Assembly: GCF_016342705.1 (NCBI RefSeq)
Contig: NZ_JAEINV010000003.1
Location: 1 to 64,000, forward strand
Source of the DNA: Lutibacter sp.
GTDB taxonomy: Bacteria; Bacteroidota; Bacteroidia; Flavobacteriales; Flavobacteriaceae
Reading direction: 5' to 3'
DNA: 64,000 bases
A program made the position numbers and the translations under genes. Positions 24,371-33,901 of this stretch are shown one piece after another; positions within the stretch are counted from its first letter, which is position 1; each line of letters starts with the position of its first letter. The notes under the pieces were generated by a model. The model had not been told where the DNA came from and ran no database searches. It saw only the letters and a list, made by a program, of their open reading frames with translations.

Positions 24371-25612
24371 ATGGAAGAAACAATATTTACAATTAACAAT
24401 GTATGGATGATGATTTGTACTGCATTAGTTTTTCTAATGCATTTAGGATTCTCATTGTTAGAAATTGGTTTAACGAGACAAAAGAACACTATTAATATCT
24501 TATTTAAAAATGTATTTATAATCTCTATAGGATTGGTGCTTTATGCATTAGTTGGGTTTAACTTAATGTACCCGGGGTCATTTATTGGGGGGGTAATTCC
24601 AGATTACTTTTTTGGTTTATTTGGATTAAATGAACCAGCAAATGGATTAACTATTGCTTATGCTGATGGTCATTATACGTATTGGACAGATTTCTTATTT
24701 CAAGGAATGTTTGCTGCAACTGCTGCAACAATAGTTTCTGGTGCGGTAGCGGAAAGAGTGAAATTGGGAGCATTTATGATTTTTACAATAATATATGTTG
24801 GAGTTGTGTATCCAATTGCAGGATCTTGGAAATGGGGAGCAGGTTGGTTAGATGAATTAGGTTTTTATGACTTTGCAGGGTCTACTTTGGTGCATTCAGT
24901 TGGTGGATGGGCAGCATTAGTTGCAGTATATTTATTAGGTGCAAGAATTGGAAAGTTCAAAAAAGATGGATCAATAGGTGTAATTCCTGGACATAATGTT
25001 CCTTTTGCAACTGCAGGAGTTTTAATTTTATGGTTAGGTTGGTTTGGATTTAATGGTGGTTCTGTTCTTTCTGCAGATCCAGGAGCAACTTCAAAAGTAT
25101 TAGTTACAACTTGTATGGCAGCTGCAGCTGGTGGGTTATCTGCATTTTTAGTCTCATTATTTAAATATAAACAATATGATTTATCTATGTTTTTAAACGG
25201 AATTTTAGGTGGATTGGTTGGTATTACTGCAGGGGCCGACGTAATGAGTGTAACCGATTCTATTGTAATTGGATTTATTGCAGGTGCCTTAATTGTTTTA
25301 GGTGTTGCTTTGGTTGATAAAATGAAATTAGATGATCCTGTTGGTGCTATTGCAGTACATTTAATTAATGGTATTTGGGGAACTTTAGCTGTGGGAATCT
25401 TTGGGGATTTAGCTGGTTGGTCGCAATTTGGAACTCAATTATTAGGTGTTGTTGCTATTGGTGCATTTTGTGTAATTAGTTCTTTTGGAATTATTTATAC
25501 CTTAAAGAAAACTGTTGGAATTAGAGTTTCTGCTGAAGAAGAACAAGAAGGGCTTGATATTCACGAGCATGGTATGGATGCATATCCAGACTTTCGTTTA
25601 AATCAGCATTAA
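24371..25612 (+). CDS. Ammonium transporter Amt (copy 2)
   Basis: 413 residues, eleven helices. AATAATIVSGAVAERVKLG, FAGSTLVHSVGGWAAL and IAVHLINGIWGTLAVG keep the two pore histidines. The tail IRVSAEEEQEGLDIHEHGMDAYPDF holds the GlnK-linked GLDxxEHG element. It is clearly divergent from copy 1 in its N-terminal third, where a longer loop (ANGLTIAYADGHYTYW) is inserted. The two transporters may therefore differ in affinity or regulation. The operon ends at a long hairpin containing a palindromic repeat. Confidence 0.94.
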   Translation: MEETIFTINNVWMMICTALVFLMHLGFSLLEIGLTRQKNTINILFKNVFIISIGLVLYALVGFNLMYPGSFIGGVIPDYFFGLFGLNEPANGLTIAYADGHYTYWTDFLFQGMFAATAATIVSGAVAERVKLGAFMIFTIIYVGVVYPIAGSWKWGAGWLDELGFYDFAGSTLVHSVGGWAALVAVYLLGARIGKFKKDGSIGVIPGHNVPFATAGVLILWLGWFGFNGGSVLSADPGATSKVLVTTCMAAAAGGLSAFLVSLFKYKQYDLSMFLNGILGGLVGITAGADVMSVTDSIVIGFIAGALIVLGVALVDKMKLDDPVGAIAVHLINGIWGTLAVGIFGDLAGWSQFGTQLLGVVAIGAFCVISSFGIIYTLKKTVGIRVSAEEEQEGLDIHEHGMDAYPDFRLNQH

Positions 25613-25633
25613 TATATTTCTTTTATAAATTTT

Positions 25634-25770
25634 AAAAGAGCTATCTAAAAAGTGGAAAAATGGTCAACCTGAACTTGTTTCAGGTTCTCATAGGGATTGA
25701 TGCCCCGTAAGATGAGATTCTGAAACAAGTTCAGAATGACGTTTCCAAATACTTTTTAGAAAGCTCTTTT
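25634..25770. repeat. Palindromic repeat nested inside a terminator hairpin
   Basis: The outer arms at 25634-25653 and 25751-25770 are complementary at 19 of 20 positions and end in T-runs, forming a shared terminator between the convergent amt2 and DUF1684 genes. Inside lies a second inverted pair: TGAACTTGTTTCAG (from 25669) and CTGAAACAAGTTCA (to 25733), with TTCTCAT/ATGAGAT adjoining. The inner motif (CTGAACTTGTTTCAGAAT type) is one I recognise as a scattered intergenic palindrome in flavobacterial genomes, of REP/MITE character. No second copy was noticed in this window. Confidence 0.7.
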
Positions 25771-25771
25771 T

Positions 25772-26386
25772 TTAATGTTTTTTATAGGCTTTTACTCCGG
25801 CTGAAATGGGAATTGCTAATAAATTCTCTTTGGGAGGAATTGGACAAGAATATTTGTGATTGTAGGCGCAATAAGGGTTGTATGCTTTATTGAAATCTAT
25901 TACTATAGTTTTTCTGCCGTCTTTTGGAATTTCTAAATCAATAAACCGTCCGCCGCCATAGCTGCTTTTTCCATTTGTGGCATCGTTAAAAGGTAAAAAT
26001 AGATAATTCTCATATTCCAAAGAATTCATTAAATCTTGACTTTGATAAATATTTAATGTGTGTTTTTTACCCTCTAAAATAAAAGTTGCAATTCCATATT
26101 TTCTATATAATGGTAATCTATCTGTTGTGGTTTTTAATTCAAAAATGGGCGTATTTGGTGTTAATTCAAACTCAGCTATCACTTTATATTTTTCATTAAT
26201 TTCAAAAAAATCTAACGATTTAAATGATTTGAAATCTTCCTCTGTTAAAGGAGATTTAGATTTATCTGCATATTCAGTATTTAGCTCATATTGAAATAGT
26301 TTTATTTCATCAGTATAAGAAGTATTTTGCGATGAGCATTGAGTAATTGCTAGTGAAATTATGAATATAAATACTATGTTTTTCAT
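25772..26386 (-). CDS. DUF1684 lipoprotein
   Basis: 204 residues from the ATG at 26386, which gives a clean lipoprotein signal (IVFIFIISLAITQCSSQ). A start seven codons earlier would overlap the promoter region and is less likely. The domain shows FKSLDFFEINEKYKVIAEFE, FILEGKKHTLNIYQS, YLFLPFNDATNGKSSYGGGRFIDLEIP and DFNKAYNPYCAYNHKYSCPIPPKENLLAIPISAGVK, the hallmark end of DUF1684. The conserved NPxCAYxxxxxCPxPPxxN stretch suggests an active or metal site, but no function is established. Confidence 0.85.
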   Translation of the reverse strand: MKNIVFIFIISLAITQCSSQNTSYTDEIKLFQYELNTEYADKSKSPLTEEDFKSFKSLDFFEINEKYKVIAEFELTPNTPIFELKTTTDRLPLYRKYGIATFILEGKKHTLNIYQSQDLMNSLEYENYLFLPFNDATNGKSSYGGGRFIDLEIPKDGRKTIVIDFNKAYNPYCAYNHKYSCPIPPKENLLAIPISAGVKAYKKH

Positions 26387-26404
26387 AAAAAAATAATTAG
26401 AAAT

Positions 26405-26438
26405 CAAAAGTACTAAATAATAATTTTATTTGAGCAAA
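26405..26438 (-). promoter_or_regulatory. Promoter of the DUF1684 gene
   Basis: Minus-strand TACTTTTG -7 box (plus CAAAAGTA, 26405-26412) with a TTTG -33 box (plus CAAA, 26435-26438) 22 bases up. The -7 box is 18 bases before the ATG. Confidence 0.55.
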
Positions 26439-26461
26439 GATATCGATTGGAAATAATTTTG
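26429..26461 (+). promoter_or_regulatory. Promoter of a small orphan transcript
   Basis: TTTG (26429-26432), 21 bases, then TAATTTTG (26454-26461): a full consensus promoter on the plus strand. A second -7 match, TATGTTTG, follows at 26462-26469. It overlaps the divergent DUF1684 promoter. Confidence 0.5.
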
Positions 26462-26487
26462 TATGTTTGAACTTTAAAATAAGAAAA

Positions 26488-26562
26488 ATGAAATATTGTA
26501 AGCAAAACATAGTAGTAAATAAGTGGTTTTTAAATAACTATCTTGCTGTGTATGCGTTGTGA
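26488..26562 (+). CDS. Possible 24-residue micropeptide
   Basis: ATG after AAGAAAA, reading MKYCKQNIVVNKWFLNNYLA and four more residues to TGA. The basic start and aromatic/hydrophobic second half are peptide-like, but the frame is short and could be chance in A+T-rich DNA. It lies inside the small transcript between 26468 and 26620. Confidence 0.22.
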   Translation: MKYCKQNIVVNKWFLNNYLAVYAL

Positions 26563-26593
26563 TTATATATAATAAATAATATCAATTCAATTT

Positions 26594-26620
26594 AAACCCA
26601 GCTAAAAGCTGGGTTTTTTA
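26594..26620 (+). terminator. Terminator of the small transcript
   Basis: AAACCCAGCT and AGCTGGGTTT form a tight 10-bp stem with a three-base loop, followed by TTTT. It ends only 11 bases before the MFS start, so most transcription from the left should stop here. Confidence 0.75.
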
Positions 26621-26630
26621 GTTTAATATA

Positions 26631-27857
26631 ATGGTAAAAAGTACAATAAGGAGTTATCAAGATTCTTTTAAAGGATTGTCAAGTGAGGTTTGGTATTTGG
26701 CTTTAATTACATTTGTAAATAGAGCAGGCACCATGGTTTTACCATTTTTGTCGTTGTATTTAACTTCGGATTTAAACTTTTCTTTAACGCAAGTAGGTTG
26801 GGTTATGAGTAGTTTTGGAGTAGGATCTTTACTGGGCTCTTGGATTGGGGGTAAGCTAACTGATAAAATTGGTTTTTATTCTGTAATGTTTTGGAGTTTA
26901 TTTACTACCGGTTTTTTGTTTATTATGCTTCAATTTATTACAACTTTTGAAGGATTTTTGATTGGAATTTTTTTAACAATGACTGTTGCAGATATGTTTC
27001 GTCCTGCAATGTTTGTTTCTTTAAAAGCTTATAGTAAGCCAGAAAACAGAACCAGATCTTTAACTTTAATAAGGTTAGCAATTAATTTAGGATTTTCATT
27101 TGGGCCATTTTTAGGTGGAATTATAATTGCTGGAATTGGGTATGCTGGATTGTTTTGGGTGGATGGGGTTACTTGTATTTTAGCTATTTTTATTATGAAA
27201 ATAGTTTTGAAGAAAAAAGCAATTAAAAAGTCTTTAAGTAAAGATTTGGCATTAGAAACTAGTTCAAAATCCATATATCAAGATAAACCATTTTGGATTT
27301 TTTTAATGGTAGTTTTCCTAATGGGTTTCATGTTTTTACAGTTGTTTACAACATTGCCATTATTTTATAGAGAAGTACATAGTTTAACGGAAGTACAAAT
27401 TGGTTTAATTATGGCGCTAAACGGATTTTTAATCTTTTTATTTGAAATGCCTTTAATTCATTATATAGAAAAAACGCTGTTTGATAGAATGAGAATTATT
27501 ACGTGGAGTTTAGCTTTATTTGCGCTAAGTTTTGTTGTTTTGAATACCTTTAATTGGGTAAGTATTCTAATTTTGGGCATGATTTTTATTACCGTTGGTG
27601 AAATGTTGGCATTTCCGTTTACAAATAATTTTGCGATGAGTAGAGCTCCCGAAGGAAAAGAGGGGCGATATTTAGCGTTATATTCTATGGCGTTTTCATT
27701 TGCGCATATTTTTAGTGCAAAAACAGGTATGGAAGTTATTAATCAGTTTGGTTATGCAGCAAATTGGTACTTAATGGGTATTTTAGGAATCATTGCAATA
27801 ATTTTAATGTTTTGGTTGCGAAGAAAAATTTATGAAGAAAAAAATCCACTTATTTAA
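26631..27857 (+). CDS. MFS transporter
   Basis: 408 residues with twelve hydrophobic segments. The MFS motif A between helices 2 and 3 is clear (GSWIGGKLTDKIGFYSV), and RLAINLGFSFGPFLGG fits motif C-like helix 5. A central cytoplasmic loop rich in Lys (KKKAIKKSLSKDLALE) divides the halves. It is MdtH/YajR-like, suggesting export, but the substrate is unknown. The only obvious promoter nearby is separated from it by a terminator, so expression may depend on read-through. Confidence 0.85.
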   Translation: MVKSTIRSYQDSFKGLSSEVWYLALITFVNRAGTMVLPFLSLYLTSDLNFSLTQVGWVMSSFGVGSLLGSWIGGKLTDKIGFYSVMFWSLFTTGFLFIMLQFITTFEGFLIGIFLTMTVADMFRPAMFVSLKAYSKPENRTRSLTLIRLAINLGFSFGPFLGGIIIAGIGYAGLFWVDGVTCILAIFIMKIVLKKKAIKKSLSKDLALETSSKSIYQDKPFWIFLMVVFLMGFMFLQLFTTLPLFYREVHSLTEVQIGLIMALNGFLIFLFEMPLIHYIEKTLFDRMRIITWSLALFALSFVVLNTFNWVSILILGMIFITVGEMLAFPFTNNFAMSRAPEGKEGRYLALYSMAFSFAHIFSAKTGMEVINQFGYAANWYLMGILGIIAIILMFWLRRKIYEEKNPLI

Positions 27858-27866
27858 GTGGATTTT
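27841..27866. terminator. Convergent terminator between the MFS and peroxiredoxin genes
   Basis: AAAATCCACTTA and AAGTGGATTTT pair around a short loop; the hairpin contains the MFS stop codon and works in both directions. Confidence 0.65.
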
Positions 27867-27871
27867 TAAGG

Positions 27872-28444
27872 TTATTTTGAAATTTGTTTTTTAATGATTT
27901 CTTTAACAATTTCGCTATCATCAGAAGCATTCACCGATGCGTTTTTGTAAATTATTTTTCGTTCTTTATTAAGGATAAAGGTCCAGCGAGGTGTTGTAAT
28001 TCCTCTTACTAATAAAAAGTTTTCACCATTAAATTCTTTGTTAATAGTTCCGCCTTCAGTAGTTGGAACTCCAAATAGTTTTGAAATAGTTCCTTTGGAA
28101 TCAGATAAAAGAGGAAAATTTAATTGGTATGATTCTTTAAAATGCTTTAAACCTTCAACTTCATCACCGCTAACTCCTATTATAGATACATCCATTTTAT
28201 CAAAGGAATCCTTATTATCTCTGTAAGCGCATGCTTGTTTTGTGCAACCTCCTGTCATAGCCGCTGGGTAAAAATAAACTACCAAAAAATCTGATTTTAC
28301 ATTGGATGATTTCCAAGTTTTTCCAGAATCATCTAAGCTTGAAAATGGTGCTATTTTATCGCCAATATTTTTATCATTAATGTTTTGTGCATAGTTAATA
28401 ATAGTTCCAAAGAGCATTAATAATAAAATATATATTTTTCTCAT
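27872..28444 (-). CDS. Exported peroxiredoxin (BCP/AhpC-TSA family)
   Basis: 190 residues with a signal peptide (1-19, ending INYAQ). The thioredoxin-fold core has the peroxidatic site PAAMTGGCTKQACAYRD, where the first Cys is the peroxide-reducing residue and the second, five residues later, the likely resolving one, as in atypical two-Cys BCP enzymes. It would reduce peroxides in the periplasm. It lies 49 bases after trpB on the same strand and could be co-transcribed. Confidence 0.87.
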   Translation of the reverse strand: MRKIYILLLMLFGTIINYAQNINDKNIGDKIAPFSSLDDSGKTWKSSNVKSDFLVVYFYPAAMTGGCTKQACAYRDNKDSFDKMDVSIIGVSGDEVEGLKHFKESYQLNFPLLSDSKGTISKLFGVPTTEGGTINKEFNGENFLLVRGITTPRWTFILNKERKIIYKNASVNASDDSEIVKEIIKKQISK

Positions 28445-28493
28445 TTTTTTTATTGAATTATAATAATGTTAAAATTCCTTAATATGGAATGAG

Positions 28494-29696
28494 TTACTCA
28501 GGTATCCCATAGTTTTCTACTACGTAGTCTAAATCTTTATCGCCTCTACCACTTAAATTCACTAAAATTGATTGTTTAGGGTTTTCTTTAGCTAATTTTA
28601 AAGCAAAAGCTACGGCGTGTGCGCTTTCTAGAGCCGGAATAATTCCTTCTAAACGGCTTAATTCAAAAAAGGCGTCAATACATTCTTTATCTGTAATACT
28701 GTTATAAGTTACTTTTTCTAAATCTTTCAACATACTATGTTCTGGTCCAACTCCTGGATAATCCATTCCACTTGCAATGGAATGAACGGGTGCGGGGTTT
28801 CCATTTTCATCTTGTAAAGTATAGCATTTAAAACCGTGAATAATACCAGGTTTTCCTAAAGTCATTGTTGCTGCATGTTCTCCTGTTTTGAGTGATTTTC
28901 CTCCAGGTTCAATTCCATAAAGTTTACATTCTTCATCTTCTAAAAAGGCTGAAAAAATTCCTATTGCATTACTTCCTCCTCCAACACAAGCAACAATGTT
29001 GTCTGGTAATTCACCTGTCATATTAAAAAATTGTTCTTTGGCTTCTATGCCAACAATGCGTTGGAAATCGCGAACAATCATTGGAAATGGGTGAGGTCCA
29101 ACTACAGAACCAATACAGTAAATAGTATTTATGGGGTCTTTTAAATATGCTTCAAAGGCGCTGTCAACAGCTTCTTTTAAAGTTTTTAATCCGTGTGTAG
29201 CAGGAACTACAGTAGCTCCTAAAATTTTCATTCTAAGAACGTTGGGATATTCCTTTGCAATATCAACTTCTCCCATGTGAATTTCACATTCCAAACCAAA
29301 ATATGCGGCAGCGGTTGCTAAAGCTACTCCATGTTGTCCTGCACCAGTTTCGGCAATTAATTTCTTTTTACCCATGTGTTTAGCTAGTAAAGCTTCCCCC
29401 ATGCAGTGATTTAATTTGTGAGCACCAGTATGATTTAAGTCTTCCCTTTTTAAATAGATTTGTCCACCATATTTTTGAGATAAACGATGACAATGATATA
29501 CTGGAGTTGGTCTGCCTTGAAAATGTTTTCGAATATCTCTTAGTTCAGATATGAATTTATGTGATTTGCTTATTGAGAAATAGGCATCATTTATTTTTTT
29601 CATTTCCTCTTCTAAATTTGGAGGTATAAATGCACCACCGTATTCATTAAAGAATCCTTCTTGGTTTGGGTATTTTTTAAAATAATTTTCAGACAT
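28494..29696 (-). CDS. trpB: Tryptophan synthase beta chain, not next to trpA
   Basis: 400 residues, the normal TrpB length, PLP-dependent. The Schiff-base lysine is in [14 protein letters not shown]; the catalytic Glu region is [10 protein letters not shown]; the phosphate loop is [10 protein letters not shown] and the end [11 protein letters not shown]. All key residues appear present. It has no trpA or other trp gene nearby. It is 26 bases downstream of the GlpR-type regulator in the same direction, which puts it under the same control. It may be a second, salvage-type TrpB (indole plus serine) or have another beta-substitution role. Confidence 0.9.
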   Translation of the reverse strand: MSENYFKKYPNQEGFFNEYGGAFIPPNLEEEMKKINDAYFSISKSHKFISELRDIRKHFQGRPTPVYHCHRLSQKYGGQIYLKREDLNHTGAHKLNHCMGEALLAKHMGKKKLIAETGAGQHGVALATAAAYFGLECEIHMGEVDIAKEYPNVLRMKILGATVVPATHGLKTLKEAVDSAFEAYLKDPINTIYCIGSVVGPHPFPMIVRDFQRIVGIEAKEQFFNMTGELPDNIVACVGGGSNAIGIFSAFLEDEECKLYGIEPGGKSLKTGEHAATMTLGKPGIIHGFKCYTLQDENGNPAPVHSIASGMDYPGVGPEHSMLKDLEKVTYNSITDKECIDAFFELSRLEGIIPALESAHAVAFALKLAKENPKQSILVNLSGRGDKDLDYVVENYGIPE

Positions 29697-29722
29697 ATTT
29701 TTTCTTAATTTTAATATGGTTT

Positions 29723-30490
29723 TTATGCTATTGTAACATCTATTCCTAACTCAAAAAGTTTGGTTTTTGTTTTTTCGTCAATGCCGCTATCCGTAATTAT
29801 TTGGTCAACTTCGTGAAGTCCACAAATTCTTCCAAATCCTTTTCTTCCAAATTTTGAAGAATCTGCCAAAACAATAATTTTATGAGCAGCTTTAATCATT
29901 TCTTTATTTAAAGATGCTTCCATGGAATTGGTTGTGGTAAGGCCATAATCTAAATCTATCCCGTCTACTCCTAGAAATAATTTGGTAAAAGTAAATTCAG
30001 CAAGCATTTTTTCGCTTATCGGCCCAATGACAGAAGAGGAGCTTCGTCTAACAATACCTCCTAATTGAATGACATCTATATTTGGATTTTCAGATAATAT
30101 TAAAGCAGTGTTTAATGATGCTGTTAAAACTGTTAAGCCTTCAACAGGTTTTAAATGTCTAGCAAATTCAATAACAGAAGTTCCAGAAGCAATAATAATA
30201 CTATCGTTTGGTTCTAAAATTAAGCCAGCCGCTATTGCAATTCTAATTTTTTCCTTAGTTTGAATTTTTTCTTTAACATTTACATGGTTTTCAGTTGTGT
30301 AAGGATCAGATGGAATTGCTCTTCCGTGAGAACGAAAGAGTAATTTTTTTTCTTCCAAAGCCTTTAAATCTTTTCTTATAGTTACTAAAGAAACATCAAA
30401 CTCTTGACTTAAATCGGCTACTTCAACAAAGCCTTTTTCCTCCAGCTTTTTTAAAATTAGTTTATGTCGTTCGGCTATATTTAAAATCAT
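29723..30490 (-). CDS. glpR: DeoR/GlpR-family transcriptional repressor
   Basis: 255 residues. The N-terminal winged helix ([53 protein letters not shown]) is the DeoR type and the rest is a sugar-phosphate-sensing DeoRC domain ([43 protein letters not shown]). It is divergent from a complete glycerol operon, and TTTCGAAA palindromes fill the gap, so glycerol-3-phosphate is the likely effector. The name glpR rests on that context. Confidence 0.85.
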   Translation of the reverse strand: MILNIAERHKLILKKLEEKGFVEVADLSQEFDVSLVTIRKDLKALEEKKLLFRSHGRAIPSDPYTTENHVNVKEKIQTKEKIRIAIAAGLILEPNDSIIIASGTSVIEFARHLKPVEGLTVLTASLNTALILSENPNIDVIQLGGIVRRSSSSVIGPISEKMLAEFTFTKLFLGVDGIDLDYGLTTTNSMEASLNKEMIKAAHKIIVLADSSKFGRKGFGRICGLHEVDQIITDSGIDEKTKTKLFELGIDVTIA

Positions 30491-30510
30491 AGGAAAGCTT
30501 TTTAGATTAA

Positions 30511-30553
30511 CAAATATACGGTAATACTGAAATATTTCGAAATATTTCGAAAG
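30511..30553 (-). promoter_or_regulatory. glpR promoter with overlapping operator repeats
   Basis: Minus-strand -7 box TATATTTG (plus 30511-30518) for glpR. The sequence at 30529-30553 is two overlapping ATTTCGAAAT-type palindromes (repeat unit of 10 bases) that would cover the -33 region, as expected for self-repression. The rest of the gap to 30778 holds the second operator and no gene. Confidence 0.55.
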
Positions 30554-30698
30554 AAATTTTAAGTGTTTTAGGTATTGGAATTGAAGTAATTTAATGTTTA
30601 GCTTTTAAAGGCGTTTAAGTTAGATTGAAAATGATTTAGGTTTTATAGAAATAATACGAAACACTGATATTTGTCATTAAATTGAAAAAAAAACTAAA

Positions 30699-30728
30699 AA
30701 AAACTTTCGAAAGCTTTCGAAAGTTTTT
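30699..30728 (+). promoter_or_regulatory. Glycerol-operon operator
   Basis: A perfect 30-base palindrome built from two copies of CTTTCGAAAG joined head to tail, flanked by A- and T-runs. A weak -7 box (GATATTTG, 30666-30673) lies upstream and TATATTTA (30728-30735) at its edge. It is the presumed binding site of the adjacent GlpR-type repressor. Confidence 0.6.
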
Positions 30729-30778
30729 ATATTTACTTCGTGAAAAGAAATAAACTATTGATTTAAATTATTTGAGAT

Positions 30779-32335
30779 ATGAAAAGAAGTGAGATGATTA
30801 ATAAAATTAGTAAAAATTCAAAAGAATTTGATTTTATTATTATAGGTGGTGGAGCTACTGGAATTGGAATAGCTTTAGAAGCTTCAGCAAGAGGTTATTC
30901 GGTTGTATTGTTAGAGAAATCTGATTTTACAAAATCAACTTCTAGTAAAAGTACAAAACTTGTGCACGGAGGAGTTCGTTATTTGGCACAAGGAGATGTT
31001 GGGTTGGTTAGAGAGGCTGTAGTAGAAAGAGGTTTGTTAACTCAAAATGCCCCTCATTTGGTAAAAAACCAATCATTTATTATACCTACACATGGGTTGT
31101 TTGATGAGTTACAATATACTGTTGGTTTAACAATGTACGATTTGTTAGCAGGAAAATTAAGTTTAGGGAGATCTAAAAGAATTTCAAAAGCTAAAACTTT
31201 AAAGCGTATTTCAACAATTAATCCAGAAAAAATATCAGCGGGTGTTGTGTATCATGACGGTCAGTTTGATGATACTCGTTTAGCAATTAATACGCTACAA
31301 AGTGCAACAGAATTAGGTGCTGTTGTTATTAATTATTGTTCTGTAAATGGATTATTGAAAGATGATAAAGGATTAATTACAGGAGTTAAAGTGTTTGATG
31401 AAGAAGGAGGTAAACAATACGAAATAAAAGGAAAGCAAGTTGTGAATGCAACGGGTGTGTTTGCAGATGATGTTTTAATGATGGATTCTCCAAATGCTAA
31501 GAAAACAATAGCGCCAAGTCAAGGTGTTCATTTAGTGTTAGATAAATCTTTTTTACCGGATAATGATGCTATTATGATACCGAAAACTGATGACGGTAGA
31601 GTATTGTTTTTGGTGCCTTGGCACGGAAGAGTTGTTGTAGGAACAACAGATACCCCTATAAAAGAAGAATCTTTAGAGCCAATTGCTTTAGATGAAGAAA
31701 TAGAGTTTATTTTAAATACCGCAGCCAGATATTTAACAAAAGCACCAAAGAGAAGTGATGTGTTAAGTGTTTTTGCAGGACTTAGACCTTTGGCAGCAAC
31801 TCAAGAGGGAAAGAAAACGAAAGAGATTTCTAGAAGTCATAAAATATTTACATCAGCTTCAGGAATGTTGACAATGGTTGGTGGAAAATGGACAACTTTT
31901 AGAAAAATGGGTGAAGATTTAGTAGATAAATCTGAAAGTAAAAATGGTTGGACTAAAAAGCCTACAAAAACCAAGCATTTAAAAATTCATGGGTATAAAG
32001 AAAACCCAGATCACAATAATCCTTTGTATTTCTATGGTTCAGATGAGGCTCCAATTTTAGAGTTAGCAAAAATAAATGGAAATAATAAAGTAATTAGCAA
32101 AAGTCTTCAGGTAATAGAAGCTCAAGTGCTATGGGCTGTGGAGCACGAAATGTGTCGGACGGTTGAAGATTTTTTAGCAAGAAGAACAAGATGTCAATTA
32201 TTAGATGCTCGAGAGAGTGTTAAAATGGCTCCAAGAGTTGCTAAAATAATGGCTGAAAAATTAGGTCAAGATGAAGCTTGGCAAGCAAAACAAGTTGAAG
32301 ATTATATTAATGTAACAATGAATTACATTTTGTAA
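30779..32335 (+). CDS. glpD: FAD-dependent glycerol-3-phosphate dehydrogenase
   Basis: Oxidises glycerol-3-phosphate to dihydroxyacetone phosphate, giving electrons to the quinone pool. 518 residues. The FAD dinucleotide fold is [20 protein letters not shown] (about 17-36); [48 protein letters not shown] and GLRPLA are GlpD/GlpA hallmarks, and a DAO C-terminal helical domain follows. It is the first gene of glpD-glpK-glpF-barrel and lies behind the palindromic operator. Confidence 0.95.
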   Translation: MKRSEMINKISKNSKEFDFIIIGGGATGIGIALEASARGYSVVLLEKSDFTKSTSSKSTKLVHGGVRYLAQGDVGLVREAVVERGLLTQNAPHLVKNQSFIIPTHGLFDELQYTVGLTMYDLLAGKLSLGRSKRISKAKTLKRISTINPEKISAGVVYHDGQFDDTRLAINTLQSATELGAVVINYCSVNGLLKDDKGLITGVKVFDEEGGKQYEIKGKQVVNATGVFADDVLMMDSPNAKKTIAPSQGVHLVLDKSFLPDNDAIMIPKTDDGRVLFLVPWHGRVVVGTTDTPIKEESLEPIALDEEIEFILNTAARYLTKAPKRSDVLSVFAGLRPLAATQEGKKTKEISRSHKIFTSASGMLTMVGGKWTTFRKMGEDLVDKSESKNGWTKKPTKTKHLKIHGYKENPDHNNPLYFYGSDEAPILELAKINGNNKVISKSLQVIEAQVLWAVEHEMCRTVEDFLARRTRCQLLDARESVKMAPRVAKIMAEKLGQDEAWQAKQVEDYINVTMNYIL

Positions 32336-32373
32336 TTACAGAATTAAAGATTAACCATAAAACCCAATATATA

Positions 32374-33870
32374 ATGAAAAACAAATTAATTTTAGCCTTA
32401 GATCAAGGTACTACATCCTCTAGAGCGATATTGTTTAATCACAATGGAGAAATTGTTAGAACATCTCAAAAACCTTTTGAACAAATATTTCCAAAACCGG
32501 GATGGGTAGAGCATAATCCTAATGAAATTTGGTCATCACAAATATCTGTTGCTGCAGAAGTTGTTGCGCAAGAAGGAATTTCAGGTGAGGGAATTGCTGC
32601 AATTGGAATTACAAATCAGAGAGAAACTACAATAGTGTGGGATCGCGAAACTAGTGAGCCAGTATACAATGCTATTGTATGGCAAGATAGAAGAACGGCT
32701 AAATACTGTGATGAATTAAAAGCTGCTGGTCATATTGATATGATTAAAAAGAAAACCGGATTAGTTTTAGATGCTTATTTTTCTGCAACTAAATTAAAAT
32801 GGATTCTTGATAATGTTGAAGGAGCAAGAGAAAAAGCTGAAGCAGGTAAATTATGCTTTGGTACTGTTGATACTTGGTTGGTTTGGAAACTAACAAGAGG
32901 TAATATGTTTATTACTGATGTTTCAAACGCAAGTAGAACAATGTTATTGAACATTCATACTTTAGAGTGGGATGAAGAATTATTAACATTGTTTAATATT
33001 CCAAAAGCAATTTTACCAACTGTAAAAGAAAGTAGTGAAATTTATGGAACAACTGCTACTACGTTATTTTCAACAAAAATTCCAATTGCGGGTATTGCTG
33101 GAGATCAACAAGCAGCATTATTTGGTCAAATGTGTACAAAACCAGGAATGGTAAAAAACACCTATGGAACAGGATGTTTCTTATTAATGAATACTGGTGA
33201 GAAAGCGGTGTATTCTAAAAATAATTTATTAACTACTATTGGTTGGAAAATTAACGGAAAAACTACCTATGCATTAGAAGGAAGTGTATTTGTTGGAGGT
33301 GCTGCAGTTCAGTGGTTAAGAGATGGAGCAAGAGTTATTAAAACAGCTCCGGGAGTTAATTCATTAGCTGAGACAGTTGAAGATAATGGAGGCGTTTATT
33401 TTGTACCTGCACTTACTGGTTTAGGAGCTCCTTATTGGGATCAATATGCTCGTGGTGTAATTATGGGTATTACTAGAGGAACAACAGATAATCATATTGC
33501 TCGTGCAACACTAGAAGGTATTGCTTTTCAAGTGTATGATATAGTAAAAGCAATGGAAGCTGATGCTGGTGAAAAAAGTATTGAGTTAAGAGTGGATGGA
33601 GGAGCAGCAGCGAGTAACTTATTAATGCAAATTCAATCAGATTTATTTGGATTTAAAATTATTCGTCCAAAAACTTTAGAAACAACTGCTTTAGGTGCTG
33701 CATATTTAGCAGGTTTGGCAGTAGGTTATTGGGATAGTGTTGATGACATTCAATCTCAATGGATAGTTGATAAAGAGTTTTACCCACAACTAGAAGCAGA
33801 GAAAGTTGAAAACATGTTGCATTACTGGCATAAAGCTGTAAAATGTGCACAAAACTGGATCGAAGAATAA
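32374..33870 (+). CDS. glpK: Glycerol kinase
   Basis: Phosphorylates glycerol with ATP. 498 residues, standard length. The FGGY-family motifs are [70 protein letters not shown] and [20 protein letters not shown]. It is 38 bases downstream of glpD and 31 upstream of glpF. Confidence 0.97.
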   Translation: MKNKLILALDQGTTSSRAILFNHNGEIVRTSQKPFEQIFPKPGWVEHNPNEIWSSQISVAAEVVAQEGISGEGIAAIGITNQRETTIVWDRETSEPVYNAIVWQDRRTAKYCDELKAAGHIDMIKKKTGLVLDAYFSATKLKWILDNVEGAREKAEAGKLCFGTVDTWLVWKLTRGNMFITDVSNASRTMLLNIHTLEWDEELLTLFNIPKAILPTVKESSEIYGTTATTLFSTKIPIAGIAGDQQAALFGQMCTKPGMVKNTYGTGCFLLMNTGEKAVYSKNNLLTTIGWKINGKTTYALEGSVFVGGAAVQWLRDGARVIKTAPGVNSLAETVEDNGGVYFVPALTGLGAPYWDQYARGVIMGITRGTTDNHIARATLEGIAFQVYDIVKAMEADAGEKSIELRVDGGAAASNLLMQIQSDLFGFKIIRPKTLETTALGAAYLAGLAVGYWDSVDDIQSQWIVDKEFYPQLEAEKVENMLHYWHKAVKCAQNWIEE

Positions 33871-33901
33871 TAAACAAATAAAAATTATAAAAAATTAGAT
33901 T

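Larger units (their letters stand above)
26468..26620 (+). ncRNA. Candidate small RNA or small-protein transcript
   Basis: A consensus promoter just upstream and a strong hairpin terminator (26594-26620) bracket about 150 bases that belong to no known gene. The unit is complete before the MFS gene begins at 26631. It includes a possible 24-codon frame (26488-26562). Whether it acts as RNA or peptide cannot be told from sequence. Confidence 0.35.
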
